A DNA stretch of 64,000 nucleotides from Pseudomonas sp. Irchel 3H7. GTDB taxonomy: Bacteria > Pseudomonadota > Gammaproteobacteria > Pseudomonadales > Pseudomonadaceae. The stretch spans positions 1 to 64,000 of the forward strand of contig NZ_FYEA01000019.1 in the NCBI RefSeq assembly GCF_900187605.1, read 5' to 3'. Shown piece after piece: positions 43,589 through 53,110 of the stretch (its first letter is position 1; every line of letters starts with the position of its first letter). A program made the translations under genes and the position numbers. The notes beneath the pieces are model-generated. The model was given only the letters and a program-made list of their open reading frames with translations, did not search any database and was not told the DNA's origin.

Positions 43589-44667
43589 AAGCGTCACTGC
43601 TCAATAAGCTGGACATCCTCCAGGACCGTTTCGAGGAACTGACCGCGCTGCTCGGCGACGGCGAAGTCATTGCCGATCAGACCAAATTCCGCGCCTATTC
43701 CAAGGAATACGCCGAACTCGAGCCGGTCGTGCAAACCTATAAAAAGCTGCTCAGCGTACAAAGCGATCTTGAAGGCGCCCAGGCGCTGCTCAAGGACAGC
43801 GACCCGGACATGCGTGAAATGGCCGTGGAAGAAGTCCGTGAAGCCAAGGAATTGCTGATTACCCTGGAAGGCGATCTGCAACGCATGTTGCTGCCCAAGG
43901 ATCCGAATGACGGCCGCAACGTCTATCTCGAAATTCGCGCCGGCACCGGTGGCGACGAGGCGGCGATCTTCTCCGGCGACCTGTTCCGCATGTACTCGCG
44001 TTACGCCGAACGGCGTGGCTGGCGTGTCGAGATCCTTTCGGCAAACGAAGGCGAACACGGCGGTTATAAAGAAGTCATCGCGCGCATTGAAGGCGACAAC
44101 GTTTACGGCAAGCTGAAATTCGAATCCGGCGCGCACCGCGTACAGCGTGTACCCGCCACCGAATCCCAGGGCCGTATCCACACCTCGGCCTGCACCGTGG
44201 CGGTGTTGCCCGAGCCGGACGAGCGCGAAGCCATCGAGATCAACCCGGCGGATTTGCGCGTCGACACTTACCGCTCCTCCGGGGCCGGTGGTCAGCACGT
44301 CAACACCACCGACTCGGCGATCCGCATCACCCACATACCGACCGGCACCGTCGTCGAGTGTCAGGAAGAACGTTCCCAGCACAAGAACCGTGCCCGGGCG
44401 ATGGCTTGGCTGTCGGCCAAACTCAACGACCAGCAAACCGCCGCGGCGGCCAATGCGATTGCCAGCGAGCGTAAATTGCTGGTGGGTTCCGGTGACCGTT
44501 CCGAGCGGATTCGCACCTACAACTTTGCTCAGGGCCGGGTTACCGACCATCGCGTCAACCTGACCCTGTACTCGCTGGATGAAATCCTCGCCGGTGGCGT
44601 TGAAGCGGTGATCGAGCCGTTGTTGGCCGAATATCAGGCTGACCAACTCGCTGCGATAGGTGAATAA
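43585..44667 (+). CDS. prfA: Peptide chain release factor 1
   Basis: A 360 aa class I release factor for UAA and UAG. The codon-reading tripeptide is PAT in RVPATESQGRIH (about residue 190) and the catalytic GGQ lies in SGAGGQHVNTTDS (about 235). It is methylated on the GGQ glutamine by PrmC, whose gene starts at the next base. Confidence 0.98.
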   Translation: MKASLLNKLDILQDRFEELTALLGDGEVIADQTKFRAYSKEYAELEPVVQTYKKLLSVQSDLEGAQALLKDSDPDMREMAVEEVREAKELLITLEGDLQRMLLPKDPNDGRNVYLEIRAGTGGDEAAIFSGDLFRMYSRYAERRGWRVEILSANEGEHGGYKEVIARIEGDNVYGKLKFESGAHRVQRVPATESQGRIHTSACTVAVLPEPDEREAIEINPADLRVDTYRSSGAGGQHVNTTDSAIRITHIPTGTVVECQEERSQHKNRARAMAWLSAKLNDQQTAAAANAIASERKLLVGSGDRSERIRTYNFAQGRVTDHRVNLTLYSLDEILAGGVEAVIEPLLAEYQADQLAAIGE

Positions 44668-45498
44668 ATGACCATCATTGCCAGCCTGTTGCGCGCCGCC
44701 GAATTGCCGGACTCGCCCACCGCGCATCTGGACGCCGAGTTGCTTCTCGCGGCGGCACTGGGCAAATCACGCAGCTTTCTGCACACCTGGCCCGAGCGCA
44801 TCGTACCCAGTGAAGCGGCGCTAACCTTTGCTGAATACCTGCAACGCCGCCGTAGCGGTGAACCGGTGGCTTATATTCTCGGGCAGCAGGGCTTCTGGAA
44901 ACTCGATCTTGAAGTCGCGCCGCACACGCTGATCCCGCGTCCGGACACTGAATTGCTAGTGGAAGCGGCGCTGGAATTGCTGCCCGCGACCCCGGCCAAA
45001 GTGCTCGACCTCGGCACCGGCAGCGGCGCAATCGCATTGGCCCTGGCCAGCGAGCGCCCGGCATGGAAAGTCACCGCCGTAGATCGCGTACTCGAAGCCG
45101 TGGCTCTCGCCGAACGCAATCGCCAGCGCCTGCATTTGAACAACGCCACCGTGCTGAGCAGCCATTGGTTCAGCGCGCTGGAAGGTCAGCGTTTCCAGTT
45201 GATCATCAGCAACCCGCCGTACATCGCTGCGGCCGATCCGCATCTGGTCGAAGGCGATGTGCGCTTCGAGCCGGCGAGTGCGCTGGTGGCCGGTGAAGAC
45301 GGTCTGGACGATCTGCGTCTGATCGTTGCGCAAGCCCCGGATCATCTGCAAGCAGGTGGCTGGCTGATGCTCGAACACGGCTATGATCAAGCCGAAGCCG
45401 TACGCGATTTGTTGCTGACGCGTGGTTTCGAAGAAGTCCACAGCCGCACCGATCTGGGCGGTCATCAACGCATCAGTCTGGGGCGCCTGCCGTGCTGA
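44668..45498 (+). CDS. prmC: PrmC, release factor glutamine methyltransferase
   Basis: A 276 aa N5-glutamine methyltransferase: SAM-binding LDLGTGSGAIALALA (about residues 113-127) and the catalytic NPPY in IISNPPYIAA (about 182-191). It directly follows prfA, its substrate gene, and overlaps moeB by 7 bases. Confidence 0.97.
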   Translation: MTIIASLLRAAELPDSPTAHLDAELLLAAALGKSRSFLHTWPERIVPSEAALTFAEYLQRRRSGEPVAYILGQQGFWKLDLEVAPHTLIPRPDTELLVEAALELLPATPAKVLDLGTGSGAIALALASERPAWKVTAVDRVLEAVALAERNRQRLHLNNATVLSSHWFSALEGQRFQLIISNPPYIAAADPHLVEGDVRFEPASALVAGEDGLDDLRLIVAQAPDHLQAGGWLMLEHGYDQAEAVRDLLLTRGFEEVHSRTDLGGHQRISLGRLPC

Positions 45499-46247
45499 AT
45501 GATCAGGAATTGCTGCGCTACAGCCGGCAGATTCTGCTGCAACACATCGACATCGACGGGCAACTGAAGCTCAAGGACAGTCGCGTGCTGATCGTCGGCC
45601 TTGGCGGTCTCGGTGCACCGGTTGCCTTGTATCTGGCAGCGGCGGGTGTCGGTGAATTGCATCTGGCGGATTTCGACACGGTCGATCTGACCAACCTGCA
45701 ACGCCAGATCATCCATGACACCGACAGCGTCGGCATGAGCAAGGTCGACTCGGCGCTCAAGCGTCTGGGTGCGATCAATCCTGAGATCCAACTGATCGCT
45801 CACCGTCAGGCGCTGGATGAGGATTCTCTCGCCGCAGCCGTGGCGGCGGTGGATCTGGTGCTCGACTGTTCCGATAATTTTTCCACGCGCGAGGCAGTCA
45901 ACGCGGCGTGCGTGGCCGCATGTAAACCGTTGGTCAGCGGCGCGGCGATTCGGCTGGAAGGGCAGTTGTCGGTGTTCGACCCGCGTCGCGCCGAGAGCCC
46001 GTGCTACCACTGTTTATACGGGCATGGCAGTGAAGCCGAACTGACTTGCAGTGAGGCCGGTGTGGTCGGGCCTTTGGTGGGGCTGGTCGGCAGCCTGCAA
46101 GCGCTCGAGGCCTTGAAGGTTCTGGTCGGTTTCGGTGAGCCGTTGGTGGGCCGCTTGTTGCTGATCGATGCCCTTGGTTCGCGTTTCCGTGAGTTGCGCG
46201 TCAAGCGCGATCCGGGTTGCAGTGTCTGTGGTTCGCGCCATGCGTGA
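45492..46247 (+). CDS. moeB: MoeB/ThiF-family sulfur-carrier adenylyltransferase
   Basis: A 251 aa E1-like enzyme that adenylates the C-terminus of MoaD or a similar sulfur carrier. The ATP-binding VLIVGLGGLGAPVALYLAAAG is near residue 32; zinc-binding Cys pairs are CYHC and CSVC. The GTG start at 45492 overlaps the prmC end. MurI starts inside its last codons (8-base overlap). Confidence 0.94.
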   Translation: MLNDQELLRYSRQILLQHIDIDGQLKLKDSRVLIVGLGGLGAPVALYLAAAGVGELHLADFDTVDLTNLQRQIIHDTDSVGMSKVDSALKRLGAINPEIQLIAHRQALDEDSLAAAVAAVDLVLDCSDNFSTREAVNAACVAACKPLVSGAAIRLEGQLSVFDPRRAESPCYHCLYGHGSEAELTCSEAGVVGPLVGLVGSLQALEALKVLVGFGEPLVGRLLLIDALGSRFRELRVKRDPGCSVCGSRHA

Positions 46248-47031
46248 AGCGCCGATCGGCGTGTTCGACTCCGGCGTCGGCGGCTTGTCGGTGCTGGCGG
46301 AAATCCAGCGTTTGCTGCCCAATGAATCACTGCTCTATGTCGCCGATTGCGGGCACATTCCCTACGGTGAGAAAACCCCTGAATTCATCCGTCAGCGCTG
46401 CAGCGTGATGGCCGGGTTTTTCCGTGAGCAGGGCGCCAAGGCGTTGGTGCTGGCCTGCAATACCGCGACGGTCGCAGGCGTTGCCGATTTACGACGTGAT
46501 TTTCCCGACTGGCCGATTGTCGGTATGGAGCCTGCGGTCAAACCTGCCGCTGCCGCGACCCGCAGCGGTGTGGTCGGCGTGCTCGCCACCACTGGCACGT
46601 TGCAGAGCGCCAAGTTCGCCGCGCTGCTTGATCGCTTTGCCACCGACGTTCGCGTGATTACCCAGCCATGCCCCGGCCTGGTCGAGCTGATTGAAAGCGG
46701 CGATCTGCACAGCGCCGAGTTGCGCCAGTTGCTGCAAGGGTATGTCGAGCCACTGTTGGCCAGCGGTTGCGACACGATCATTTTGGGCTGCACCCACTAT
46801 CCCTTTCTCAAGCCGATGCTCAAGTCGATGATCCCAGCGGACATAAGTCTGATCGATACTGGCGCGGCTGTAGCACGGCAACTTCAGCGGCTTTTGGCGG
46901 AGCGCGATTTGCTCGCTGGCGGCCCGAACCAGCCGGTCAGATTCTGGACCAGCGCCGATCCTGCGTACTTCAAAAACATCCTGCCGCTACTGGGGCAAAG
47001 TGCTGGCGAAGTGCAAAACTTCAGCTTGTAA
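46240..47031 (+). CDS. murI: Glutamate racemase
   Basis: Makes D-glutamate for peptidoglycan. The 263 aa chain has the paired catalytic cysteines in ACNTATVAG (about residue 73) and LGCTHYPFL (about 184), with GVFDSGVGGLSVL at the start. The ATG at 46240 overlaps moeB by 8 bases; a longer in-frame reading from 46168 would lie deep inside moeB. Confidence 0.96.
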   Translation: MREAPIGVFDSGVGGLSVLAEIQRLLPNESLLYVADCGHIPYGEKTPEFIRQRCSVMAGFFREQGAKALVLACNTATVAGVADLRRDFPDWPIVGMEPAVKPAAAATRSGVVGVLATTGTLQSAKFAALLDRFATDVRVITQPCPGLVELIESGDLHSAELRQLLQGYVEPLLASGCDTIILGCTHYPFLKPMLKSMIPADISLIDTGAAVARQLQRLLAERDLLAGGPNQPVRFWTSADPAYFKNILPLLGQSAGEVQNFSL

Positions 47032-47143
47032 AAAAATTGTGAAATAACTAAAACTTCAGCTGAACTTCTGAGTAGGCGCTAGCTTCTATAGCGAAGAGTT
47101 ACCTAGAAAACCAAACGATCGTTCCGGAAAAGGAAGTTTCAAC

Positions 47144-47662
47144 GTGAAGCGACTATTCTGCTTGGCCGCGATTGCGGCCGCATTGATGGGGCAAAGTATT
47201 ACTGCGCAAGCGGCAGGTGTTGAGTTCGCCGTGGGGGCCACCAGCGACTCGACCATGACGTACCGCCTGGGCATGAATTTCGACTGGGACAAGAGCTGGC
47301 TGCAAAGTGACGTCGGTCGCCTGACCGGTTACTGGAGCGGGGCGTACACCTACTGGGAAGGTGACAAGACTTCCAGTAACAACAGCCTGTCGTTCTCGCC
47401 GGTATTTGTTTACGAGTTCGCCGGTCAATCGGTCAAACCGTATGTGGAAGCGGGGATCGGCGTCGCGGCGTTCTCCAATACCAAGTACGAATCCAACAAC
47501 CTCGGCGGTTCTTTCCAGTTTGAAGACCGCTTCGGTTTTGGTCTGCGTTTCAATGGCGGGCATGAAGTCGGGATTCGTGCGACGCACTATTCCAACGCTG
47601 GCTTGGCCAGTGACAACGACGGCGTAGAAAGTTACTCGCTGCATTACACGATGCCGTTGTAA
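47144..47662 (+). CDS. pagL: PagL-type lipid A 3-O-deacylase
   Basis: A 172 aa outer-membrane beta-barrel enzyme with a signal peptide cleaved after AQA (about residue 23). The PagL catalytic triad is present: His and Ser in HYS near the C-terminus and Glu 14 residues after the His (VESY), the same spacing as in P. aeruginosa PagL. It removes the 3-O acyl chain of lipid A. The GTG start has AAAAGGAAG about 7 bases upstream. It lies 112 bases after murI, as in P. aeruginosa, probably with its own promoter. Confidence 0.92.
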   Translation: MKRLFCLAAIAAALMGQSITAQAAGVEFAVGATSDSTMTYRLGMNFDWDKSWLQSDVGRLTGYWSGAYTYWEGDKTSSNNSLSFSPVFVYEFAGQSVKPYVEAGIGVAAFSNTKYESNNLGGSFQFEDRFGFGLRFNGGHEVGIRATHYSNAGLASDNDGVESYSLHYTMPL

Positions 47663-47664
47663 GC

Positions 47665-47752
47665 ACGATCAAAAGATCGCAGCCTTCGGCAGCTCCTACA
47701 GGTGAAACACATTCCCATGTAGGAGCTGCCGAAGGCTGCGATCTTTTGTTTT
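47665..47752. repeat. Paired REP hairpin (GCTGCGATCTTTTG family)
   Basis: ATCAAAAGATCGCAGCCTTC and the reverse unit face outward with CAGCTCCTACAGG...CATGTAGGAGCTG in the centre; opposite polarity to the pair at 10199. It lies between convergent pagL and the YkgJ gene and reaches almost to the latter's stop. Confidence 0.9.
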
Positions 47753-47757
47753 TGGGA

Positions 47758-48063
47758 TCACCGGTAAGCCGTGGTGATGCCTTTGCGCTCTTCAATGCAC
47801 TCGGGCGCGCCCATCTCGAATTCGCGGCAGATCAACGGGCGTTTCTCATAGATCGTGCACATCATGCTGTCGCGATCCAGCGCCGCGCACCAGCCGTCGT
47901 CCAGACGCAGCATCACTTCGCCGCCCCACTCATCGGTATCGATAAAGCGATCAGGCACGCCAGTGTCGGTGATCAGCATCACTTCGAGCTGGCAACAGCA
48001 CGCCGCGCAGGTCGAACAAGTGACCGCCGGTTCCGTGATTTGTTGGTGGGGAATGGTCTTCAT
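47758..48063 (-). CDS. YkgJ-family cysteine cluster protein
   Basis: A 101 aa protein with the UPF0153/YkgJ cysteine pattern: CSTCAACCC near residue 16 and later WCAA, MCTIY and PLICREF. These probably bind zinc or an Fe-S cluster. Cytosolic; function unknown. It is not part of the downstream lipid operon by spacing: the 53-base gap and direction make it the tail or a separate unit. Confidence 0.9.
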   Translation of the reverse strand: MKTIPHQQITEPAVTCSTCAACCCQLEVMLITDTGVPDRFIDTDEWGGEVMLRLDDGWCAALDRDSMMCTIYEKRPLICREFEMGAPECIEERKGITTAYR

Positions 48064-48116
48064 GGCCGGCAGTGTAAGGCAGTGGCCGGCATGCGTGTGA
48101 AAGGTCTGACAGACGC

Positions 48117-48608
48117 TCAGTGCGTCAGTCGCCGCGCCATCGTATGCAACAGCGGAAACAGCAGCGCCCAGAGCAGGCCGATACCGATCAGTGTCGGCAG
48201 TTCACCATAGGGAAATTGCACGCCGGCTAGCCGCCCGCCGGCGTAGTACGACATTGCGCCACCGACGGCCCCCAGCGAACTCGCCAGCCACCACGGCCGC
48301 GCGCTCCAGGCCAGGCAGTGACGCAACGTGGTCGCGAGCAACGCCCAGAGCAGCATCAGCCACAACGGAATCAGCGGCGACAGATCCTGAAACTCGAATA
48401 CACCCAGCGCGCGCAAAACGCTGTCCACCGCCGTGCCGACAATCACCACGCTCAACACCAGGCGACCCTCAGCCGCCCAACTGCTGATCCAGCGCAGATG
48501 AATCACCAGCACCGCCAACGCCAGTAGCAACCACAAACTGTTGCCGCCGAGCACGCAGGTCAGCCAGCCGATCTGGAACAGCACGGCATTGGCGACACGC
48601 TCAAGCAT
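48117..48608 (-). CDS. DUF2878-type membrane protein, last gene of the photolyase operon
   Basis: A 163 aa protein with about five membrane helices (LFQIGWLTCVLGGN at the start; LIGIGLLWALLFPLLHTMA at the end). It matches the DUF2878 family that accompanies CFA-like methyltransferases and DUF1365 proteins in many proteobacteria. It overlaps the methyltransferase gene by 8 bases. Function unknown; likely works in membrane lipid change with its neighbours. Confidence 0.85.
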   Translation of the reverse strand: MLERVANAVLFQIGWLTCVLGGNSLWLLLALAVLVIHLRWISSWAAEGRLVLSVVIVGTAVDSVLRALGVFEFQDLSPLIPLWLMLLWALLATTLRHCLAWSARPWWLASSLGAVGGAMSYYAGGRLAGVQFPYGELPTLIGIGLLWALLFPLLHTMARRLTH

Positions 48609-49866
48609 CGAAGCGTCCGAGCAGCGGCGCGGTCATCGCCGCCGGTTTGGCCAGCAACAATTGCGCGGTGCCGATGGTGCGTTCGAGGAAGCCACCCTCG
48701 CAGTAACACAGGTAGAACTCCCACAGCCGCAGGAAATAATCGTCGTAACCCAACTCGCTCAAGCGGCCGTGGGCGCGGCGGAAGTTCTCGTGCCACAGGC
48801 GCAGGGTGCGGGCGTAGTGCAGGCCGAAATCTTCCATGTGCAACAGGTTCATGTCGGTGTCGCGGCTGACCACTTCGAGCATTTTCTGCACGCAGGGCAG
48901 GGCGCCGCCGGGGAAGATGTAACGCTGGATGAAATCGACGCCGCGCTTGGCCTGTTCATAGCGCTGCTCGCGGATGGTGATCGCCTGGATCAGCATCAGA
49001 CCGTTGCTCTTGAGCAGGTGCGCGCATTGTTTGAAATAGGTCGGCAGGAAGCGGTGACCGACCGCTTCGATCATTTCGATCGACACCAGTTTGTCGTATT
49101 CGCCGGTCAGGTCGCGATAGTCCTTGAGCAGCAGCGTGACCTGATCCTGCAAGCCCAGTTGTTCGATGCGTTGCGCGGTAAACGCGTACTGCTCTTTCGA
49201 CAGCGTCGTGGTGGTGACCCGGCAACCGTAATTCTGGGCGGCGTAAAGCGCCATGCTGCCCCAACCGGTGCCGATCTCCAGCAAATGATCATCGGGTTTG
49301 AGCGCAAGCTTCTGGCAGATCCGCTCCAGTTTGTTCAACTGCGCCTGCTCCAGACTGTCTTCGGGCGTAAGGAACTGCGCCGCCGAATACATCATGGTCG
49401 GGTCGAGAAACTGTTCGAACAGATCGTTGCCAAGGTCGTAATGCGCAGCGATGTTTTTCTGCGAACCCTTGCGCGTATTACGATTGAGCCAGTGCAGACC
49501 TTGCACCAACGGCCGGCCGAGGCGGGCCAGGCCACCCTCCATGGCGTCGAGCACGTCGAGATTGCTGACGAACACACGCACCACCGCTGTCAGATCCGGC
49601 GAGCTCCAATAGCCGTGGATAAACGCCTCGCCGGCACCAATCGAACCATTGCCGGCGACCATGCCCCAGACGGCCGCATCCGTCACATGGATTTCCCCCA
49701 GCAACGCACTGCCCGGCGTACCGAACATCAGCCGTTCGCCGTCCTCGACCACCAGCAATTGCCCGTGTTTGAGTTGAGCCAATTGGCGCAACACGCCACG
49801 GCGCAGCAGCGATCCGGTCAAACCGTTGGCGCTGAACCGACTGACCGACAGACTAGAGGATTTCAT
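48601..49866 (-). CDS. CFA-synthase-like fatty acid methyltransferase
   Basis: A 421 aa SAM-dependent enzyme related to cyclopropane fatty acid synthase. AAHYDLGNDLFEQFLDPTMMYS (about residue 140) and the SAM loop LEIGTGWGSMALYAA (about 200) are family hallmarks, and EMIEAVGHRFLPTYF follows. Similar genes beside DUF1365 and FAD-oxidase genes act in light or singlet-oxygen regulons; some methylate unsaturated phospholipid acyl chains toward furan fatty acids. Whether this one makes cyclopropane or methylated chains cannot be told here. ATG 49866 has AGGAG 7 bases upstream and overlaps the previous gene by 14 bases. Confidence 0.9.
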   Translation of the reverse strand: MKSSSLSVSRFSANGLTGSLLRRGVLRQLAQLKHGQLLVVEDGERLMFGTPGSALLGEIHVTDAAVWGMVAGNGSIGAGEAFIHGYWSSPDLTAVVRVFVSNLDVLDAMEGGLARLGRPLVQGLHWLNRNTRKGSQKNIAAHYDLGNDLFEQFLDPTMMYSAAQFLTPEDSLEQAQLNKLERICQKLALKPDDHLLEIGTGWGSMALYAAQNYGCRVTTTTLSKEQYAFTAQRIEQLGLQDQVTLLLKDYRDLTGEYDKLVSIEMIEAVGHRFLPTYFKQCAHLLKSNGLMLIQAITIREQRYEQAKRGVDFIQRYIFPGGALPCVQKMLEVVSRDTDMNLLHMEDFGLHYARTLRLWHENFRRAHGRLSELGYDDYFLRLWEFYLCYCEGGFLERTIGTAQLLLAKPAAMTAPLLGRFDA

Positions 49867-50668
49867 GGCGCTGCTCCTTGGGAAGCACAGTGGCGGTTTG
49901 AAAGCTGCCGTCGGCAGTCTGATGAGCAAAGATCGGTGCGCGTTTGAGCAGCAGTCGCAGCGCTTGCCAGTAAATCGCCAAGGCAGTTTTTGCGGTCATC
50001 CACGGAAACCGCCGCAAGTAGCGGTGCAGGCTGCGACGATCGAGACTTTCGCGTTGCAGATTGAGCGTGGCGTCGAACAGTTTGTGCTCGCCTTGCCAGT
50101 CGGCCATGTGCACGCCGAGGTTCTGCGCAGCGGGGCTGAAGCTCATGCGGTATTCGAGATCGCGCGGCAAAAACGGCGAAACGTGAAAGGCCTTGGCCAC
50201 GGCGAAGTGCTGGTGAAAATCCTGCAGATTGGCGGGCGCACGCGCCGGCAGCACATAGTGATAACGCTCGCGCCACGGCGTGTTGGTGACTTCACAGACA
50301 ATCGCCGCCAGTTGCCCGTCGGCTTCATGGCAGTAAAAGAAACTCACCGGATTGAACGACAATCCCCAACTGCGCGCCTGGGTCAGCAGGCAAATCGAGC
50401 CTTGCGGTTCGTGGCCGATGGCGATGCCGACCTGCTGACGCACGGCATCGATCAGGCGTATGCCTCGGCCAGTGAATGCCTTGAGATAGTCCGTCTCGCG
50501 AAACGAGAAGGGCGCAAAGCGACTGCGTCCGGCCAGCGGCGACAGTGCAAGCACCGCGTCCTGTTCGCTGAGGTCGAGGTAGAGCAAACCGATCCGGTAG
50601 CGGAACTCATGGCGGCGCGGCGAGAAGCGCCGATGACCGATCCAGCCGCTGTAGAGGGCGCTGTTCAT
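49853..50668 (-). CDS. DUF1365 protein
   Basis: A 271 aa protein of the DUF1365 family (start NSALYSGWIGHRRFSPRRHEFRY; centre LSFNPVSFFYCH). No membrane segment or known active site. It consistently travels with the FAD oxidase upstream and CFA-like enzyme downstream, so a role in fatty acid or lipid modification is inferred. Overlaps both neighbours. Confidence 0.9.
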   Translation of the reverse strand: MNSALYSGWIGHRRFSPRRHEFRYRIGLLYLDLSEQDAVLALSPLAGRSRFAPFSFRETDYLKAFTGRGIRLIDAVRQQVGIAIGHEPQGSICLLTQARSWGLSFNPVSFFYCHEADGQLAAIVCEVTNTPWRERYHYVLPARAPANLQDFHQHFAVAKAFHVSPFLPRDLEYRMSFSPAAQNLGVHMADWQGEHKLFDATLNLQRESLDRRSLHRYLRRFPWMTAKTALAIYWQALRLLLKRAPIFAHQTADGSFQTATVLPKEQRHEIL

Positions 50669-51912
50669 AAGGTTTCCCCGAACGCGGCGGCCACGCGCAA
50701 GGCGCTGACAACACCGTCCTCATGAAAACCATTGGCCCAGTAGGCGCCGCAATAATGCGTGTGTTGCGCGCCATCAAGTTCGCCCCAGCGTTGCTGTGCG
50801 GCCGCTGCTGCGAGGCTGAACTGTGGGTGGGCGTAGGTGTAGCGGGCGAGCACTTTGTCCGGGCTTATGCCGGCGCTCTGATTGAGGCTGACGCAGAACG
50901 TGGTGTCGCTCTGAATGCCCTGCAGAATGTTCATGTCATAGGTGACGGCGGCGTGGGTGTGACCGGCGCCGCTGAGCCGATAATTCCAGCTGGCCCAGGC
51001 CAGTTTGCGCGTCGGCAGCAAACGCGTATCGGTGTGCAGCACCACTTCATTGTCGGCGTAGGGCAGGGCACCGAGGATCGCGCGTTCGGCATCGCTGGGG
51101 ACTGCCAGCAGTTTCAGCGCCTGGTCGCTGTGGCAGGCGAACACCACCCGATCGAAATGCTCAAGGCCTGCCGGGCTGTGGATAACTACGCCATGCACAT
51201 CGCGATCAACCCGAGTGACCGGGCAATTGAGCCGAATCCTGTCTTTGAACGCAGCCGTCAGCGGCGCGATATAGGCACTGGAACCGCCTTCGATGACTTG
51301 CCACTGCGGACGATCACTGACCGATAACAGGCCATGGTTTTTGAAAAAGCGCACAAAAAACTGCAGCGGAAAGTTGAGCATTTCCGCCATCGGCATCGAC
51401 CAGATCGCCGAGCCCATCGGCACGATGTAATGCAGGATGAAACGTTCGCCGTAACCACCGGCCTTGAGGTAGTCGTCGAGGGTGGTGTCGGCGGCAATGC
51501 GCAGTTCGACAAGATCGCGCTGGGCTTCTTTGTTGAAGCGCAGAATATCGCGCAACATGCCCCAGAACCCCGGCGACAACAGGTTGCTGCGCTGGGCGAA
51601 CAGGCTGTTGAGGTTGTTGCCGTTGTACTCCAGACCGGTGTCCGGGTCGGTCACCGAGAAACTCATTTCCGTCGGCTTGAACGCCACGCCGAGCTGGCCG
51701 AGCAGTCGGATGAAATTCGGGTAGGTCCAGTCGTTGAAGACGATGAAACCGGTGTCCACGGCGTACTGCCGTCCAGCGACCGTAACGTCCACGGTGTGCG
51801 TGTGGCCACCGACCCAATCGCCCGCCTCGAACACCGTGATGTCATGGCGACGATTGAGCAGGTAAGCGCAGGTAAGCCCGGCGATGCCGCTGCCGACGAT
51901 GGCAATTTTCAT
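50665..51912 (-). CDS. FAD-dependent amine-oxidase-like oxidoreductase
   Basis: A 415 aa flavoprotein. The N-terminal Rossmann motif KIAIVGSGIAGLTCAYLLNR (residues 2-21) is followed by the GG doublet motif DWVGGHTHTV. It belongs to the group of NAD(P)-binding/amine oxidase-like proteins related to phytoene desaturases that precede DUF1365 and CFA-like genes. It could desaturate an acyl chain. Overlaps the SDR gene by 4 bases and the DUF1365 gene by 4. Confidence 0.9.
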   Translation of the reverse strand: MKIAIVGSGIAGLTCAYLLNRRHDITVFEAGDWVGGHTHTVDVTVAGRQYAVDTGFIVFNDWTYPNFIRLLGQLGVAFKPTEMSFSVTDPDTGLEYNGNNLNSLFAQRSNLLSPGFWGMLRDILRFNKEAQRDLVELRIAADTTLDDYLKAGGYGERFILHYIVPMGSAIWSMPMAEMLNFPLQFFVRFFKNHGLLSVSDRPQWQVIEGGSSAYIAPLTAAFKDRIRLNCPVTRVDRDVHGVVIHSPAGLEHFDRVVFACHSDQALKLLAVPSDAERAILGALPYADNEVVLHTDTRLLPTRKLAWASWNYRLSGAGHTHAAVTYDMNILQGIQSDTTFCVSLNQSAGISPDKVLARYTYAHPQFSLAAAAAQQRWGELDGAQHTHYCGAYWANGFHEDGVVSALRVAAAFGETL

Positions 51913-52691
51913 GTCGGATCCGTCAGTGGAGGCGACTTGCGCACCATGCGCTTGCCGATCGCCAGTTGTACCCGTGCCGGCAGTTTCGACAGCGGCCACA
52001 GCGCGGCCATGAACAGCGCCGGAAAGGCGATCTCCAGCGGCCGATCCTTGAGCTTGGCGAAGATGTGCCGCGCGGCTTTATCCACAGGCCAGCTCAACGG
52101 CATGGGGAAATCGTTTTTGGCGGTCAGCGGTGTTTCGACAAAACCGGGGCTGACCACGGTGACTTCAATGCCTTCGTCGGCCAGATCGATGCGCAACGAC
52201 TCGAACAGGTAACGCAAACCGGCCTTCGAGGCACCGTAGGCTTCGGCCCGTGGCAGCGGCAGATAGGTCACCGAACTGGCGACGCCGACCAGGTGCGGCG
52301 CAGTGCCTTTGCGCAGCAGCGGCAGTGCGGCCTCAATGCAATAACTGCTGGCGAGCAGGTTGGTGCGCACCACATGTTCGATGATCGATGAGTCGAACTG
52401 CTTGGCGTCCACGTATTCGCAGGTGCCGGCGTTGAGAATCACCGAGTCCAGCGAACCCCAGTCCTCGGCGATCTGCTCACCGATTTCGCGCACAGTCTGG
52501 CTGTTGGTCAGATCTCCCGGCACGACCAGAACCTGCCCCGGATAGCGTTGCGACAAGACCTTGAGCGGAGCAACCTGACGGGAACTGACTGCCAGGTGCG
52601 CACCGGTTTTCAGGATCTCTTCAGCCAGCGCAGCGCCGATGCCACTGCTGGCCCCGGTCAACCAATAACGCCGTGGAGGTGTACGACTCAT
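51909..52691 (-). CDS. Short-chain dehydrogenase/reductase
   Basis: A 260 aa SDR: cofactor loop TGASSGIGAALAEE (about residues 13-26), NAG in VILNAGTCEY, and the catalytic YGASK (Tyr-x-x-x-Lys, about residue 160). A C-terminal hydrophobic tail (ALFMAALWPLSKLPARVQLAIG) may attach it to membranes. Fourth gene after the regulator in the operon; substrate unknown. Confidence 0.9.
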   Translation of the reverse strand: MSRTPPRRYWLTGASSGIGAALAEEILKTGAHLAVSSRQVAPLKVLSQRYPGQVLVVPGDLTNSQTVREIGEQIAEDWGSLDSVILNAGTCEYVDAKQFDSSIIEHVVRTNLLASSYCIEAALPLLRKGTAPHLVGVASSVTYLPLPRAEAYGASKAGLRYLFESLRIDLADEGIEVTVVSPGFVETPLTAKNDFPMPLSWPVDKAARHIFAKLKDRPLEIAFPALFMAALWPLSKLPARVQLAIGKRMVRKSPPLTDPT

Positions 52692-53110
52692 CCCATTCTC
52701 CTTTTCAGCCAGGCAATGACCCGGCCCAATACTGGCAAGTGTTCATACAGCAGCGCCCCGGCATCGAAATAATCCCGGTGGCGATAAACCTTGTCACGCC
52801 AGAGCAGATGCGAGCAGCCGCTGACGCGAATCACGCGGCCATTCGCCAGGCGCGGATGACGATAGCTCATGACCCAGCGCAAATAGCCTTCGCAGTCGCT
52901 GATCTGGTCGAAACCATGAAAGTCGAAGCGCAGTTCGCTGACGTTGGCGTATAACTCGCCGAAATAGTCGCGTAACTGCGCCAGCCCCTGCACCTCATGC
53001 AGCGGGTCGGTGAAGTGAATGTCATCGCTGTACAGCTCGCCCAGGCTTTGCAGGTTGTCTTTGTTCAACGCTGAAAATTGCCGGGCGAAGCGGCGCAGGA
53101 ATTCACTCAT
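52688..53110 (-). CDS. NTF2/SnoaL-like protein
   Basis: A 140 aa small alpha-beta-barrel protein (FSALNKDNLQSLGELYSDDIHFTDPLH is the typical start). Such proteins are enzymes or binding modules. A perfect AGGAGG site lies 5 bases before the ATG at 53110. It overlaps phrB by 8 bases and the SDR gene by 4, so it is part of the operon. Function unknown. Confidence 0.87.
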   Translation of the reverse strand: MSEFLRRFARQFSALNKDNLQSLGELYSDDIHFTDPLHEVQGLAQLRDYFGELYANVSELRFDFHGFDQISDCEGYLRWVMSYRHPRLANGRVIRVSGCSHLLWRDKVYRHRDYFDAGALLYEHLPVLGRVIAWLKRRMG